Source: Pseudohoeflea sp964511625 (GTDB lineage Bacteria > Pseudomonadota > Alphaproteobacteria > Rhizobiales > Rhizobiaceae). From it: DNA of 64,000 nt. A model generated the notes under the pieces. The model searched no databases. It was not told the origin of the DNA and was given only the letters and a program-made list of their open reading frames with translations. The stretch's first letter is position 1. Every line of letters starts with the position of its first letter. Below, piece after piece: positions 16,803 to 24,594 of this stretch. The DNA is taken from NCBI GenBank assembly GCA_964511625.1, contig CAZEJG010000008.1, positions 62,001-126,000 on the forward strand. Direction: 5' to 3'. Position numbers and translations under genes: made by a program.

Positions 16803-17714
16803 ATGGCGCTGAACTGGGACGACATACAGGTCTTTCTCGCGGTGGCGCGGTCGGGCCAGATCCTGGCCGCCTCACGCAGGCTCGGGTTGAATCACGCGAC
16901 GGCTGCGCGACGGCTTACGGCGCTTGAAACCGCGCTCGACAGCCAGCTCTTCGTCCGCCGTACCAATGGCTGCATCCTGACCGGAGAGGGCGAGGGCTTT
17001 CTCGTGCATGCCGAGCGGATGGAAGCAGAGATGCTGGCTGCCCAGGCGGGTCTGGGGCGGACTGACAGCACGATTTCCGGCACGGTCCGGATCGGCGCGC
17101 CGGACGGGTTCGGCGTTCATTTCCTTGCCGCGCGGCTGGGTGCGCTGACCTCGCGCCATCCCGATCTCACCTTGCAGCTCGTGCCGGTGCCACGCTCCTT
17201 CTCCCTGCCGCAGCGCGAAGCCGACATCGCGATCACGGTCGAGCAACCGGCCGCCGGCCGGCTGGTCTCCCGCAAGCTCGTCGACTATTCGCTTTCGCTC
17301 TATGCGTCCCGGGAATACCTCGCCGAGATGGGACAACCGCGTCAGGCGGAGGATCTGCGCCATCACCGGCTGATCAGCTATGTGGAGGATCTGATCTTCT
17401 CTCCCTCGCTGCATTTCACCCGGGAAATCCTGCGCAACTGGTCGGCCCGTTTCGAGATCTCGAGCGCGATCGGACAAACCCGCGCGGTGCGCGCCGGCGC
17501 TGGCATCGCCGTGCTGCACGACTACATCGCCGCCGACTATCCCGAGCTCGTCAACCTCCTGCCGGAACTGCGCATCGAGCGCGGCTATTACATCGTCTTT
17601 CACGAGACCGCGCGTGAACTTGCGCGGCTGCGGACAGTGGCCGACTTCATCGGCGAAATGGCGGTGTCGGAACGATCGCGGTTTCTCCCCGCGCGGGGCA
17701 AGGACACTGACTGA
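16803..17714 (+). CDS. LysR-family transcriptional regulator
   Basis: 303 residues. The N-terminal winged helix-turn-helix reads WDDIQVFLAVARSGQILAAS followed by LNHATAARRLTALE, and the C-terminal effector-binding domain runs from about residue 90 (GTVRIGAPDGFGVHFLAARL). ATG at 16803 was chosen because the LysR DNA-binding domain starts at MALNWDDIQ; an upstream in-frame ATG at 16686 would add 39 unconserved residues and run into the MFS start. It is divergent from the MFS exporter gene, likely binding in the 16688..16802 interval and responding to an unknown small molecule. It ends at a strong terminator. Confidence 0.92.
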   Translation: MALNWDDIQVFLAVARSGQILAASRRLGLNHATAARRLTALETALDSQLFVRRTNGCILTGEGEGFLVHAERMEAEMLAAQAGLGRTDSTISGTVRIGAPDGFGVHFLAARLGALTSRHPDLTLQLVPVPRSFSLPQREADIAITVEQPAAGRLVSRKLVDYSLSLYASREYLAEMGQPRQAEDLRHHRLISYVEDLIFSPSLHFTREILRNWSARFEISSAIGQTRAVRAGAGIAVLHDYIAADYPELVNLLPELRIERGYYIVFHETARELARLRTVADFIGEMAVSERSRFLPARGKDTD

Positions 17715-17725
17715 AACATGAAAAA

Positions 17726-17760
17726 GCACCCGTCCGGCGGGGCCGAACGGGTGCCTTTAT
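17726..17760 (+). terminator. Rho-independent terminator after the LysR gene
   Basis: Stem GCACCCGTCCGGC / GCCGAACGGGTGC (12 of 13 paired) with a GGG loop, followed by CTTTATT. It begins 11 bp after the LysR stop codon. Confidence 0.85.
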
Positions 17761-18026
17761 TCGTCGCCCGAGACTTGAGGTCAGGTTGGGAGGGGACAGC
17801 CTGACGCGCTCGAGGGCGGCGCTTGCCGGGACCTGGAGGGGAGAGAAATCCCGGCGTTGAACTGGATATGGGATAGCAAATCCGGCCTTTCAAGGTTCTG
17901 CGGATTTTTTTGGAAACCGGTGAGTTTTGCAAAAAATGCGCGGACCTTCTTGGCAGTTCAAAGATTGCCCTCAGGCCCCTTTCACACTGCCATCCGCGCG
18001 CCATATGGTGGCGTGAGGAGATTTTC
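17761..18026. other. Intergenic region upstream of selO
   Basis: No gene was found in this 266-bp stretch. It holds a purine-rich hairpin-prone segment around 17780-17856, including a 6-bp inverted repeat CCGGGA...TCCCGG, then a more A/T-rich part (17866-17940) likely to carry the selO promoter. A Shine-Dalgarno GTGAGGAG lies at 18013-18020. Confidence 0.4.
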
Positions 18027-19466
18027 TTGACAGACACCAAACACAGCTCGTCCGAAATGCCTGACACGTACAGACCCGACGTGCGCCACACACGTCTCGG
18101 ACCCGAATTCTACGATCCGGTCCGGGCGGCCGACTTCCCGCGCCTCGAACTCCGGTTCCGCAACGATCGCGCCGCCGCCGAGATAGGTCTCGACCATCTC
18201 GACGACGGCCAGTGGCTCCGACATTTCGGTCGTTTCGAACCGCTGCCCGACAACCTGGCGCAGCCGCTGGCGCTCAGATATCATGGCCACCAGTTCCGCG
18301 TGTACAATCCCGATATCGGCGACGGCCGGGGATTTCTCTTCGCCCAGATGCGCGACCAGGCCGGCCGGCTGATGGATCTCGGCACCAAGGGCTCGGGCAC
18401 CACGCCCTGGTCGCGCAGCGGCGACGGGCGGCTGACGCTCAAGGGCGGCGTACGCGAAGTGCTGGCCACAGAGATGCTCGAAGCCCTCGGCGTAAACACC
18501 TCGCGCACTCTCAGCCTGATCGAGACCGGGGAAAGCCTGATGCGGGGCGACGAGCCCTCCCCGACCCGTTCCAGCGTGCTGGTTCGTCTCAACCACAGCC
18601 ATGTCCGCATCGGCACCTTCCAGCGCCTTCTCTATCTCGACGATCATGCCGGTCTGCAGCGACTGCTCGACTATTCGATCGCCGAATACTGGCCGGAGGC
18701 GAAGGGACCGGCGGATTTCCTCGGCAGGGTGGTCGGCGCGGTCGCAAAGCTCGGCGCGCAGTGGCTGGCGGCGGGTTTCGTTCACGGCGTCCTCAATACC
18801 GACAACATCACGATCACTGGCGAGAGCTTCGACTACGGGCCCTGGCGCTTCCTGCCCGAACTCGATCCGAGTTTCACGGCCGCCTATTTCGACCATCAGG
18901 GTCTGTATGCCTTCGGTCGGCAGCCCGATGCGCTCTACTGGAACCTCGCGCGTCTGGGCGAATGCCTGATACCGCTGTCCGACGTCGAAGAGCTGCAGCC
19001 GGTTCTGGAGACGTTTCCAGCCCTTTTCGACGCCGCCTTGTCGGAGGCGACGCTCGGGCGGCTGGGCCTCCGGCCCGACCGTTCCGATTCCGAACGCGAC
19101 CAAAAGCTCACCGCAGCGTTCTACGGCGCTCTACGCCAAAGCAAGGCCGCCTACGAACGCACTTTCTTCGACATGATCGGGGGCGCGAACGAGGCGCGGC
19201 TGCGCAAAAGTCCACAGGCAGACCTCTATGAGTACGATGTATGGAAATCGGCGATTGCTGCGCTTCGGGAGCGCGAGCCGACGGATGGAGCCATGCGGTC
19301 GCTGGAAAACTCACGGCTGCCAAACGAGCCTGAGACCGTTCTGATCGACGAGGTCGAAGCCATATGGACGGCGATCGCCGAGGATGACGACTGGTCGGCT
19401 TTCCACAACAAGATCGCGGCCATACGGGCCTATGGCCGGGAGCTGGGGAAGCTCCCGACCGAATGA
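18027..19466 (+). CDS. selO: Protein adenylyltransferase SelO (YdiU family)
   Basis: 479 residues, the usual length of bacterial SelO. SelO is a kinase-fold enzyme that transfers AMP to Ser/Thr/Tyr of target proteins, linked to oxidative stress. Visible motifs are the nucleotide-binding KGSGTTPWSRSGDGRLTLKG, the Glu-bearing VREVLATEMLEALG, and the catalytic/metal block HGVLNTDN...FDYGPWRFL. The start is taken as TTG 18027, preceded at 6-base spacing by GTGAGGAG; upstream in-frame codons are not conserved and the nearest ATG (MPDTYRPDVR, 18057) lacks a ribosome site. The C-terminus ends GKLPTE with no Cys or selenocysteine motif, unlike eukaryotic and some bacterial members. It is convergent with a luxR-type gene 10 bp away. 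Confidence 0.93.
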   Translation: MTDTKHSSSEMPDTYRPDVRHTRLGPEFYDPVRAADFPRLELRFRNDRAAAEIGLDHLDDGQWLRHFGRFEPLPDNLAQPLALRYHGHQFRVYNPDIGDGRGFLFAQMRDQAGRLMDLGTKGSGTTPWSRSGDGRLTLKGGVREVLATEMLEALGVNTSRTLSLIETGESLMRGDEPSPTRSSVLVRLNHSHVRIGTFQRLLYLDDHAGLQRLLDYSIAEYWPEAKGPADFLGRVVGAVAKLGAQWLAAGFVHGVLNTDNITITGESFDYGPWRFLPELDPSFTAAYFDHQGLYAFGRQPDALYWNLARLGECLIPLSDVEELQPVLETFPALFDAALSEATLGRLGLRPDRSDSERDQKLTAAFYGALRQSKAAYERTFFDMIGGANEARLRKSPQADLYEYDVWKSAIAALREREPTDGAMRSLENSRLPNEPETVLIDEVEAIWTAIAEDDDWSAFHNKIAAIRAYGRELGKLPTE

Positions 19467-19476
19467 CCCGCCGGGT

Positions 19477-20208
19477 CTAGTCGATCCACCCGTTTCGCAA
19501 CGCCGATGCAACTGTCTGGGTCCGGTTGACCGTCCCGCTCTTGCGCGTGGCGTTGTTGAGGTAGTGGTTGACCGTATGCTCCGAGAGATTGAGGATCTTG
19601 GCGATCTCGACACTCGTCTTGCCGGCGGCCGTCCAGACGACGCATTCCAGCTCGCGTTCGGTCAATGGCGACGCCTGCGGCTTGTCGCGGGCCGAGACCA
19701 TCGTGAGACGATCCTTCGCCTTGGAGGACAGCAAAGCCAGTTCCGCCAGTTCGAAGGCCTTCAGCGGAGGCCTGCTGCCGAGATAGGAAATAACCGCCTC
19801 CCCTGCTCCGGGCGTGAAGACCGGGACGATCAGCCAGCTCGAAAGATCAAACTCGGAGAGGATCTGTTCGACCTGATCGAACTTTCGGCAGTCGCCCTTC
19901 GCCCTTTCCCCGAAGCGAACCTCGAAAGGCGCCCCGGTGGCGCGAATGGCGGCGACGACCGGATTTGAATCCGACTTGTCAAAACCATCCTGCCGCTTGA
20001 TCAACTCCGAGGGAGCGGACGTGATGACGACCGTTTCCGACAGGCGGAACTGACCGTCCTTCGGCATTGAATTCACGGAGAAATAACGGAACCCATAACT
20101 CTGCGTTACTTCCCTGAGACACCGGAAAACATCAAACTGCGAACTACAAGCGCCAAGCTGCTGAAGCAACAGATCAGCGCGGTCTGCTTCAACCGTCGTT
20201 TGTGACAT
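19477..20208 (-). CDS. LuxR-family regulator with autoinducer-binding-like domain (LuxR solo)
   Basis: 243 residues. Residues about 15-165 look like the autoinducer-binding fold; residues about 178-240 are a LuxR helix-turn-helix (LTERELECVVWTAAGKTSVEIAKIL, SEHTVNHYLNNATRK), most like VjbR/rhizobial LuxR proteins. The start ATG at 20208 follows AGGAAAAAAAGA, a good ribosome site. In the ligand-binding half, the Asp-Pro of AHL receptors appears as Asn-Pro (SDSNPVV) and an expected Trp is Phe (APFEV), so a standard acyl-homoserine lactone pocket is doubtful. No luxI synthase gene is near. It is convergent with selO and divergent from an acyl-CoA ligase gene over 290 bp. Confidence 0.9.
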   Translation of the reverse strand: MSQTTVEADRADLLLQQLGACSSQFDVFRCLREVTQSYGFRYFSVNSMPKDGQFRLSETVVITSAPSELIKRQDGFDKSDSNPVVAAIRATGAPFEVRFGERAKGDCRKFDQVEQILSEFDLSSWLIVPVFTPGAGEAVISYLGSRPPLKAFELAELALLSSKAKDRLTMVSARDKPQASPLTERELECVVWTAAGKTSVEIAKILNLSEHTVNHYLNNATRKSGTVNRTQTVASALRNGWID

Positions 20209-20498
20209 TCTTTTTTTCCTGAAAGGCAGCGACGTCCATCCAGGCCCCTGTTGTTACCATAGTGTTCCGCCGCATGCACAAATTAACATATTCGTTTTTG
20301 GAGTGCGATATCGAACTCGCTGTTCACAGCAAGTTTTTTTAACGGTTCTAAACACGGTAAAACGCCGACTAACGGAACGGCCCCATGGAGCAGCGCACCA
20401 GGCCGACCCATCCGGACTTTGCTCAATAATTCAGTTGCCTCCGGGACTCCCCCACCTAAGATGATCGATGATGAAAGTCTGTTTTCAGGGAGGGAAAC
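20209..20498. other. 290-bp divergent region, luxR-type gene / acyl-CoA ligase
   Basis: No gene is supported. The centre (about 20275-20360) is unusually A/T-rich for this genome and contains a T7 run at 20334-20340 preceded by a short GCTG/CAGC hairpin. It must carry promoters for both flanking genes and possible LuxR-family sites, but no convincing lux-box dyad was found. The acyl-CoA ligase has a clear ribosome site, CAGGGAGGGAAAC, just before its ATG. Confidence 0.4.
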
Positions 20499-22127
20499 AT
20501 GCTCGGACTCATGCAGGAATGGCCGCTTCTGGCTCATACCGTCCTCGATCACGCGGCCCGCATGCACGGCGGACGCGAGGTCGTCTCACGATCCGTAGAG
20601 GGTCCGATTCACCGAATCACTTACCGCGAGACAAGGTCCCGGGCGCTAAAGCTCTCGCAGCGACTGGAGAGCGACGGCGTGGTACTCGGCGACCGGGTGG
20701 CCACGATGGCGTGGAACACATGGCGCCACCTCGAGGCCTGGTACGGTATTCTAGGCGTCGGAGCGATCTATCACACGCTCAACCCGCGCCTGTTTCCCGA
20801 CCAGATCGCCTGGATCATGAACGACGCCGAAGACAAGATGCTCTTCGTCGATCTGACATTCGTCAAGCTCGCCGAAGCCATCGTTCCGAAGGTGCCGTCG
20901 ATCGAGCGGGTCGTCATCCTCACCGACGACGCGCACATGCCGGAAACCTCCCTGCCGGGTGCATTATCCTACGAGAGCTACATCTCCGAGGTGGACGGCG
21001 ATTTCGCGTGGAAAAGCTTCGACGAAAATACGGCGGCAGGCATGTGTTACACCTCCGGCACCACAGGCGACCCCAAGGGCGTCGTCTATTCCCATCGCTC
21101 CAACACGCTGCACGCCCTGGCCGCCATCCAGCCCGACATGCTCGATATCGGTTCGTCGGATCGCTTCATGCCGGTGGTTCCGCTGTTTCACGCCAATGGC
21201 TGGTCGACGGCCTTCTCCGTTCCTATGGTCGGGGCGACCATGGTGATGCCGGGTCCCGGCATGGACGGCAAATCGATCTACGAAATGCTGACGCAGGAGC
21301 GGGTGACGATCACCGCGGCCGTGCCGACGGTCTGGCTGATGCTGCTCCAGCATATGGAGGAGCATGGCGGTGACCTGCCAGACCTCGATCACGTGGTCAT
21401 TGGCGGCTCCGCCTGCCCGCCCGCCATCATCCGCAAGTTTCAGGACAATTACGACGTCCGGGTGATGCATGCCTGGGGCATGACCGAAATGAGCCCGCTG
21501 GGCACGGTATGCTCGCTCAAGCCGGAATATGCCGATCTCGAGGGCGACGCGAAGGTGGCAATCCAGAGCAAGCAGGGCCACACGCCCTACACGGTCGAGA
21601 TGAAGATCACCGACGACGACAATGTCGAGCTTCCGTGGGACGGCGAGACCTTCGGACGCCTGAAGGTTCGCGGACCTGCCGTCTCCAACGCCTATTACAA
21701 AGGGCGGGGATCGGAGCAGTTCGATGCCGAGGGCTGGTTCGACACAGGTGACGTCGCCCATATCGATCCCGCCGGCTACATGCAGATCACCGACAGGGCC
21801 AAGGATGTGATCAAGTCCGGCGGTGAATGGATTTCCTCGATCGACATCGAAAACATCGCCGTCGGCCATCCGGACGTGTCGGAAGCCGCGGTCATCGGCG
21901 TCAATCATCCGAAATGGTCGGAACGTCCGCTGCTGATCATCGTTCTGAAGACGGGAAAGTCGGCGACCAAGGACGACATCCGCAACTTTCTCGACGGCAA
22001 GATCGCCAAATGGTGGATGCCCGATGATATCATCTTCGCCGACGAGATCCCGCATACGGCGACCGGGAAGATCAAGAAGACCACGCTTCGGGAAGAGTAT
22101 GGCGACTACAGATTGCCGACAGTCTGA
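20499..22127 (+). CDS. Fatty acyl-CoA / 3-(methylthio)propionyl-CoA-type ligase
   Basis: 542 residues of the ANL (AMP-forming acyl-CoA synthetase) superfamily: it activates a carboxylic acid with ATP to an acyl-adenylate and then the CoA thioester. P-loop-like motif YTSGTTGDPKGVVYSH, the A5 motif HAWGMTEMSPLG, the hinge region WFDTGDVAHIDPAGYMQITDRAKDVI and the C-terminal catalytic Lys in TATGKIKK are intact. Overall length and N-terminus (MLGLMQEWPLL) resemble medium/long-chain ligases annotated as DmdB-like in marine and soil alphaproteobacteria; the true substrate is uncertain. ATG 20499 has a strong Shine-Dalgarno (GGGAGGG). A DgoK-like gene follows after 51 bp on the same strand. Confidence 0.9.
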   Translation: MLGLMQEWPLLAHTVLDHAARMHGGREVVSRSVEGPIHRITYRETRSRALKLSQRLESDGVVLGDRVATMAWNTWRHLEAWYGILGVGAIYHTLNPRLFPDQIAWIMNDAEDKMLFVDLTFVKLAEAIVPKVPSIERVVILTDDAHMPETSLPGALSYESYISEVDGDFAWKSFDENTAAGMCYTSGTTGDPKGVVYSHRSNTLHALAAIQPDMLDIGSSDRFMPVVPLFHANGWSTAFSVPMVGATMVMPGPGMDGKSIYEMLTQERVTITAAVPTVWLMLLQHMEEHGGDLPDLDHVVIGGSACPPAIIRKFQDNYDVRVMHAWGMTEMSPLGTVCSLKPEYADLEGDAKVAIQSKQGHTPYTVEMKITDDDNVELPWDGETFGRLKVRGPAVSNAYYKGRGSEQFDAEGWFDTGDVAHIDPAGYMQITDRAKDVIKSGGEWISSIDIENIAVGHPDVSEAAVIGVNHPKWSERPLLIIVLKTGKSATKDDIRNFLDGKIAKWWMPDDIIFADEIPHTATGKIKKTTLREEYGDYRLPTV

Positions 22128-22164
22128 CAGGCCGCCTTCCGCGGAGCGCATGCCCGCCATCGCG

Positions 22165-22181
22165 GGAAGGAGGCGGAGCTG
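22165..22181 (+). promoter_or_regulatory. Ribosome-binding site that selects a CTG start
   Basis: GGAAGGAGG at 22165-22173 is an almost ideal Shine-Dalgarno, placed 5 bases before CTG (22179). In the dgoK frame there is no ATG, GTG or TTG between the previous in-frame stop (22125..22127) and the ATG at 22242, and translation from that ATG would delete the first conserved kinase strand. This makes CTG the best-supported start. Confidence 0.65.
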
Positions 22182-23096
22182 AGCAACAAACCGGACGTCG
22201 CGGCAATCGACTGGGGAAGACGGCGTTTTCGTCTCTGGCTGATGAGCCGCGACGGCACGTTGCTGGCCCAAAGCCAGAGTGATGACGGTGTCGATGCGGC
22301 GCGCCAGACGGGTTTCGAGACGGTGCTCGAGCGCCATCTTGCGGAACTTCAGGCGCCGCCCGATCTTCCCGCGCTCATATGCGGGATGGCCGGCTCCCGG
22401 CAAGGCTGGAAGGAGGCTGGCTACCTTCAGACGCCGGCTGAACTCGATGATCTCTGGGCCCACGCCACGCGAATCGAAGGTCTCGGCAGGAGCGTCACCA
22501 TCCTGCCGGGCGTGGCGCAGTCGGCCGGCCAGGATACCGATGTGATGCGCGGCGAGGAAACCCGGCTTTTCGGCGCCAGCATGGAAGGCCAGGGCGCACA
22601 CAGCTACTGCCTTCCGGGACTTCACTCGAAATGGGTCCGCATGGCCGGCAGCCAGGTCCGCAGCTTCCGCACCTTCATGACCGGCGAGATGATCGAGGTC
22701 CTGAGCCGGCAGACCATCCTGCATCATTCCCTGGAGGGGGCCGGCGAGGTGCAAGCCGGTGATCCCGCATTTGCCACGGGTGTACGCGACGGCTGGCTGG
22801 ATGCCGGGCGGATCACCCACACGATCTTCTCCATCCGAGCCGGCGATCTTCTCGAGGACCGGAGCCCGGACGAAAACCGCGCCCGGCTGGCCGGATTGAT
22901 GATCGGGGCGGAGATCGCCGGTGCCGAGCCCGGCAGCAGCGGCGTGGCCCTGGTCGCCTCCGGCAGCACGGCCCAGCTTTATCAGGCGGCACTCGAGACA
23001 TGCGGCGTCGAGGTACGCCTCATAGACACGGATATTGCCGTGCAGCGCGGGTTACTGGAAATCTGGCGCAGCCTTGCAGGACGCCAGAAAGACTAG
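22179..23096 (+). CDS. dgoK: 2-dehydro-3-deoxygalactonokinase-like protein (DgoK) with altered motifs
   Basis: 305 residues from a CTG start. The DgoK family phosphorylates 2-keto-3-deoxygalactonate using ATP. Family features seen: AAIDWG...FRLWLMSRDG, ICGMAGSRQGWKEAGY, ILPGVAQ, DVMRGEETRLFGA, HSKWVRM, FMTGEMIEVLS and a C-terminal VASGSTAQLYQAAL. Two places differ from the pattern I recall for active DgoK: the small Thr/Ser residues after DWG are Arg-Arg-Arg, and PGTHSKW is PGLHSKW. Both lie in expected nucleotide- or sugar-contacting positions, so activity may be altered. It lacks the usual DgoA aldolase neighbour and instead follows an acyl-CoA ligase by 51 bp, probably co-transcribed. Confidence 0.85.
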   Translation: MSNKPDVAAIDWGRRRFRLWLMSRDGTLLAQSQSDDGVDAARQTGFETVLERHLAELQAPPDLPALICGMAGSRQGWKEAGYLQTPAELDDLWAHATRIEGLGRSVTILPGVAQSAGQDTDVMRGEETRLFGASMEGQGAHSYCLPGLHSKWVRMAGSQVRSFRTFMTGEMIEVLSRQTILHHSLEGAGEVQAGDPAFATGVRDGWLDAGRITHTIFSIRAGDLLEDRSPDENRARLAGLMIGAEIAGAEPGSSGVALVASGSTAQLYQAALETCGVEVRLIDTDIAVQRGLLEIWRSLAGRQKD

Positions 23097-23106
23097 GGTG
23101 AGGACC

Positions 23107-24492
23107 CTAGCCGTTCCGGTCGGCGACGATCTGGCGATCCTGCGACGACCGTTCGGACTTGATCAGCGCATAGGTGGTTTCGGCGTTCACCGCCTTGCCA
23201 AAGAGATAGCCCTGCCCTGTCCGGCATCCGAGTTCGAGGAGCTTGGCAGCCTGTTCGGGCGTCTCGATGCCCTCGGCGATGACCTTGAGATCAAGTCCCT
23301 CGCACATGGCCAGGATCGCCTTGACGATCGTTTCCGAGGAACGGTCGACGGTGATCTCGTTGACGAACGATCGGTCGATCTTGACCTTGTCGAAGGCGAA
23401 CTCGCGCAGACGGCTCAAGCTTGACTGACCCGTGCCGAAATCGTCGAGCGACACACGGATGCCCACGGCGCGCAACTCATTGACGACCTTGGCGGCAGTC
23501 TCCGGGTCGCTCATCATCGCGGTCTCGGTAATCTCGAGTTCAAGCCGCTTCGGATCGAGCCCGACGGAGTTGATGATCGCCATGACGTTATGGCCGGTCG
23601 CCGGATCGGTCAGCTGCATGGACGAAAGATTGAACGAAAGGAAGATATGGGACGGCCAGTTCTTGGCCGTCTCGGCCGCTCTGCGCAAAAGCGTTTCTGT
23701 GAGGGAGTCGATGAAGCCGCGTTCCTCGGCGAGTGGGATGAACACACCAGGCGAGATGAAGCCGATATCCCGGTCGGTCCAGCGGGCCAGAGCCTCGAAG
23801 CCTTGGAGCATGCCGTCGGCAATATTGATAATCGGCTGGAAGTGTACCGCGACCTCGTCGGCGATGATCGCGCGGCGAAGCGCCTGTTCGACCTCGGTCG
23901 AATAGCGCATCTCCTCGGCGATCTCCTCCGAGTAGACCGTGATCTGGCTTCGCCCGCGCCGCTTGGACCGGTAGAGTGCGGTATCCGCACTCTTCATCAG
24001 TTCGGCAAACTGCTCGCCGGCGAAAGGATAAATGGCAAAGCCGAAAGAAGCAGACAGTCGGACGTTGCGATCGCCGAGATCGTAGGGGGCCGACAGCACT
24101 TCCTTGAACATGCGCCCGATCTTTTCCGCACCCTTCTTCTCGAAGACGAGCGGAAGAACAAAGGCGAACTCGTCGCTATCGATCCGTGCGACGAAGCCGC
24201 CATCGGGGAGGCAGGCGCGAAGCCTGTGCGCGATCTGGCAGAGAATTTCGTCGCCAGCGGCATGACCGAACAGGTCGTTGATCGGCTTGAACCCGTCAAT
24301 GTTGGCGATCCCCACGGTGAAGGGTGCCGGGTCGTCGGCACGTTCGGCGGCCAGCTTGCGGACCTTGTCCATCAATCGGCGGCGATTACCCAATCCGGTC
24401 AGAGGATCTGTCAGCGCAATGACGTTTGCGTCGGCAACTTCGGTCGCGGCCAGCTCGAGTTGATCTTTCATTGCCTGGTTCGTTGCCTGCAT
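23107..24492 (-). CDS. EAL c-di-GMP phosphodiesterase with degenerate GGDEF domain
   Basis: 461 residues, cytoplasmic, no membrane segment. The GGDEF domain (about 25-190; ALTDPLTGLGNRR, NIDGFKPINDLFGH) has RIDSDEF in place of the GGDEF signature, so cyclase activity is unlikely. The EAL domain (about 205-450) keeps its metal and catalytic set: FEALARW, NLSSMQL, LEITETA, LDDFGTG, KVKIDRSF, IAEGIET and QGYLFGKA. It should hydrolyse cyclic di-GMP, perhaps with the GGDEF part as a regulatory GTP site. ATG 24492 (MQATNQAM) was chosen over a TTG two codons upstream. It lies 102 bp after a PAS-receiver gene on the same strand, with an A/T-rich gap that may hold its own promoter. Confidence 0.92.
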   Translation of the reverse strand: MQATNQAMKDQLELAATEVADANVIALTDPLTGLGNRRRLMDKVRKLAAERADDPAPFTVGIANIDGFKPINDLFGHAAGDEILCQIAHRLRACLPDGGFVARIDSDEFAFVLPLVFEKKGAEKIGRMFKEVLSAPYDLGDRNVRLSASFGFAIYPFAGEQFAELMKSADTALYRSKRRGRSQITVYSEEIAEEMRYSTEVEQALRRAIIADEVAVHFQPIINIADGMLQGFEALARWTDRDIGFISPGVFIPLAEERGFIDSLTETLLRRAAETAKNWPSHIFLSFNLSSMQLTDPATGHNVMAIINSVGLDPKRLELEITETAMMSDPETAAKVVNELRAVGIRVSLDDFGTGQSSLSRLREFAFDKVKIDRSFVNEITVDRSSETIVKAILAMCEGLDLKVIAEGIETPEQAAKLLELGCRTGQGYLFGKAVNAETTYALIKSERSSQDRQIVADRNG

Positions 24493-24594
24493 TCTCAATC
24501 AAGGATTTTAGTAAAATGGAATATATTTGTTAACGTTGTCCTATCGACCGGCTGTTGCGATACAGGGGTAAGAACACCGAGAGACGCGTGCAGA

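Noticed and set aside
20964..22820. A 618-codon minus-strand frame opposite the acyl-CoA ligase and dgoK genes
   Set aside because: It spans two unrelated genes in antisense and has low-complexity composition (rich in Arg, Asp, His), so it is a shadow frame.
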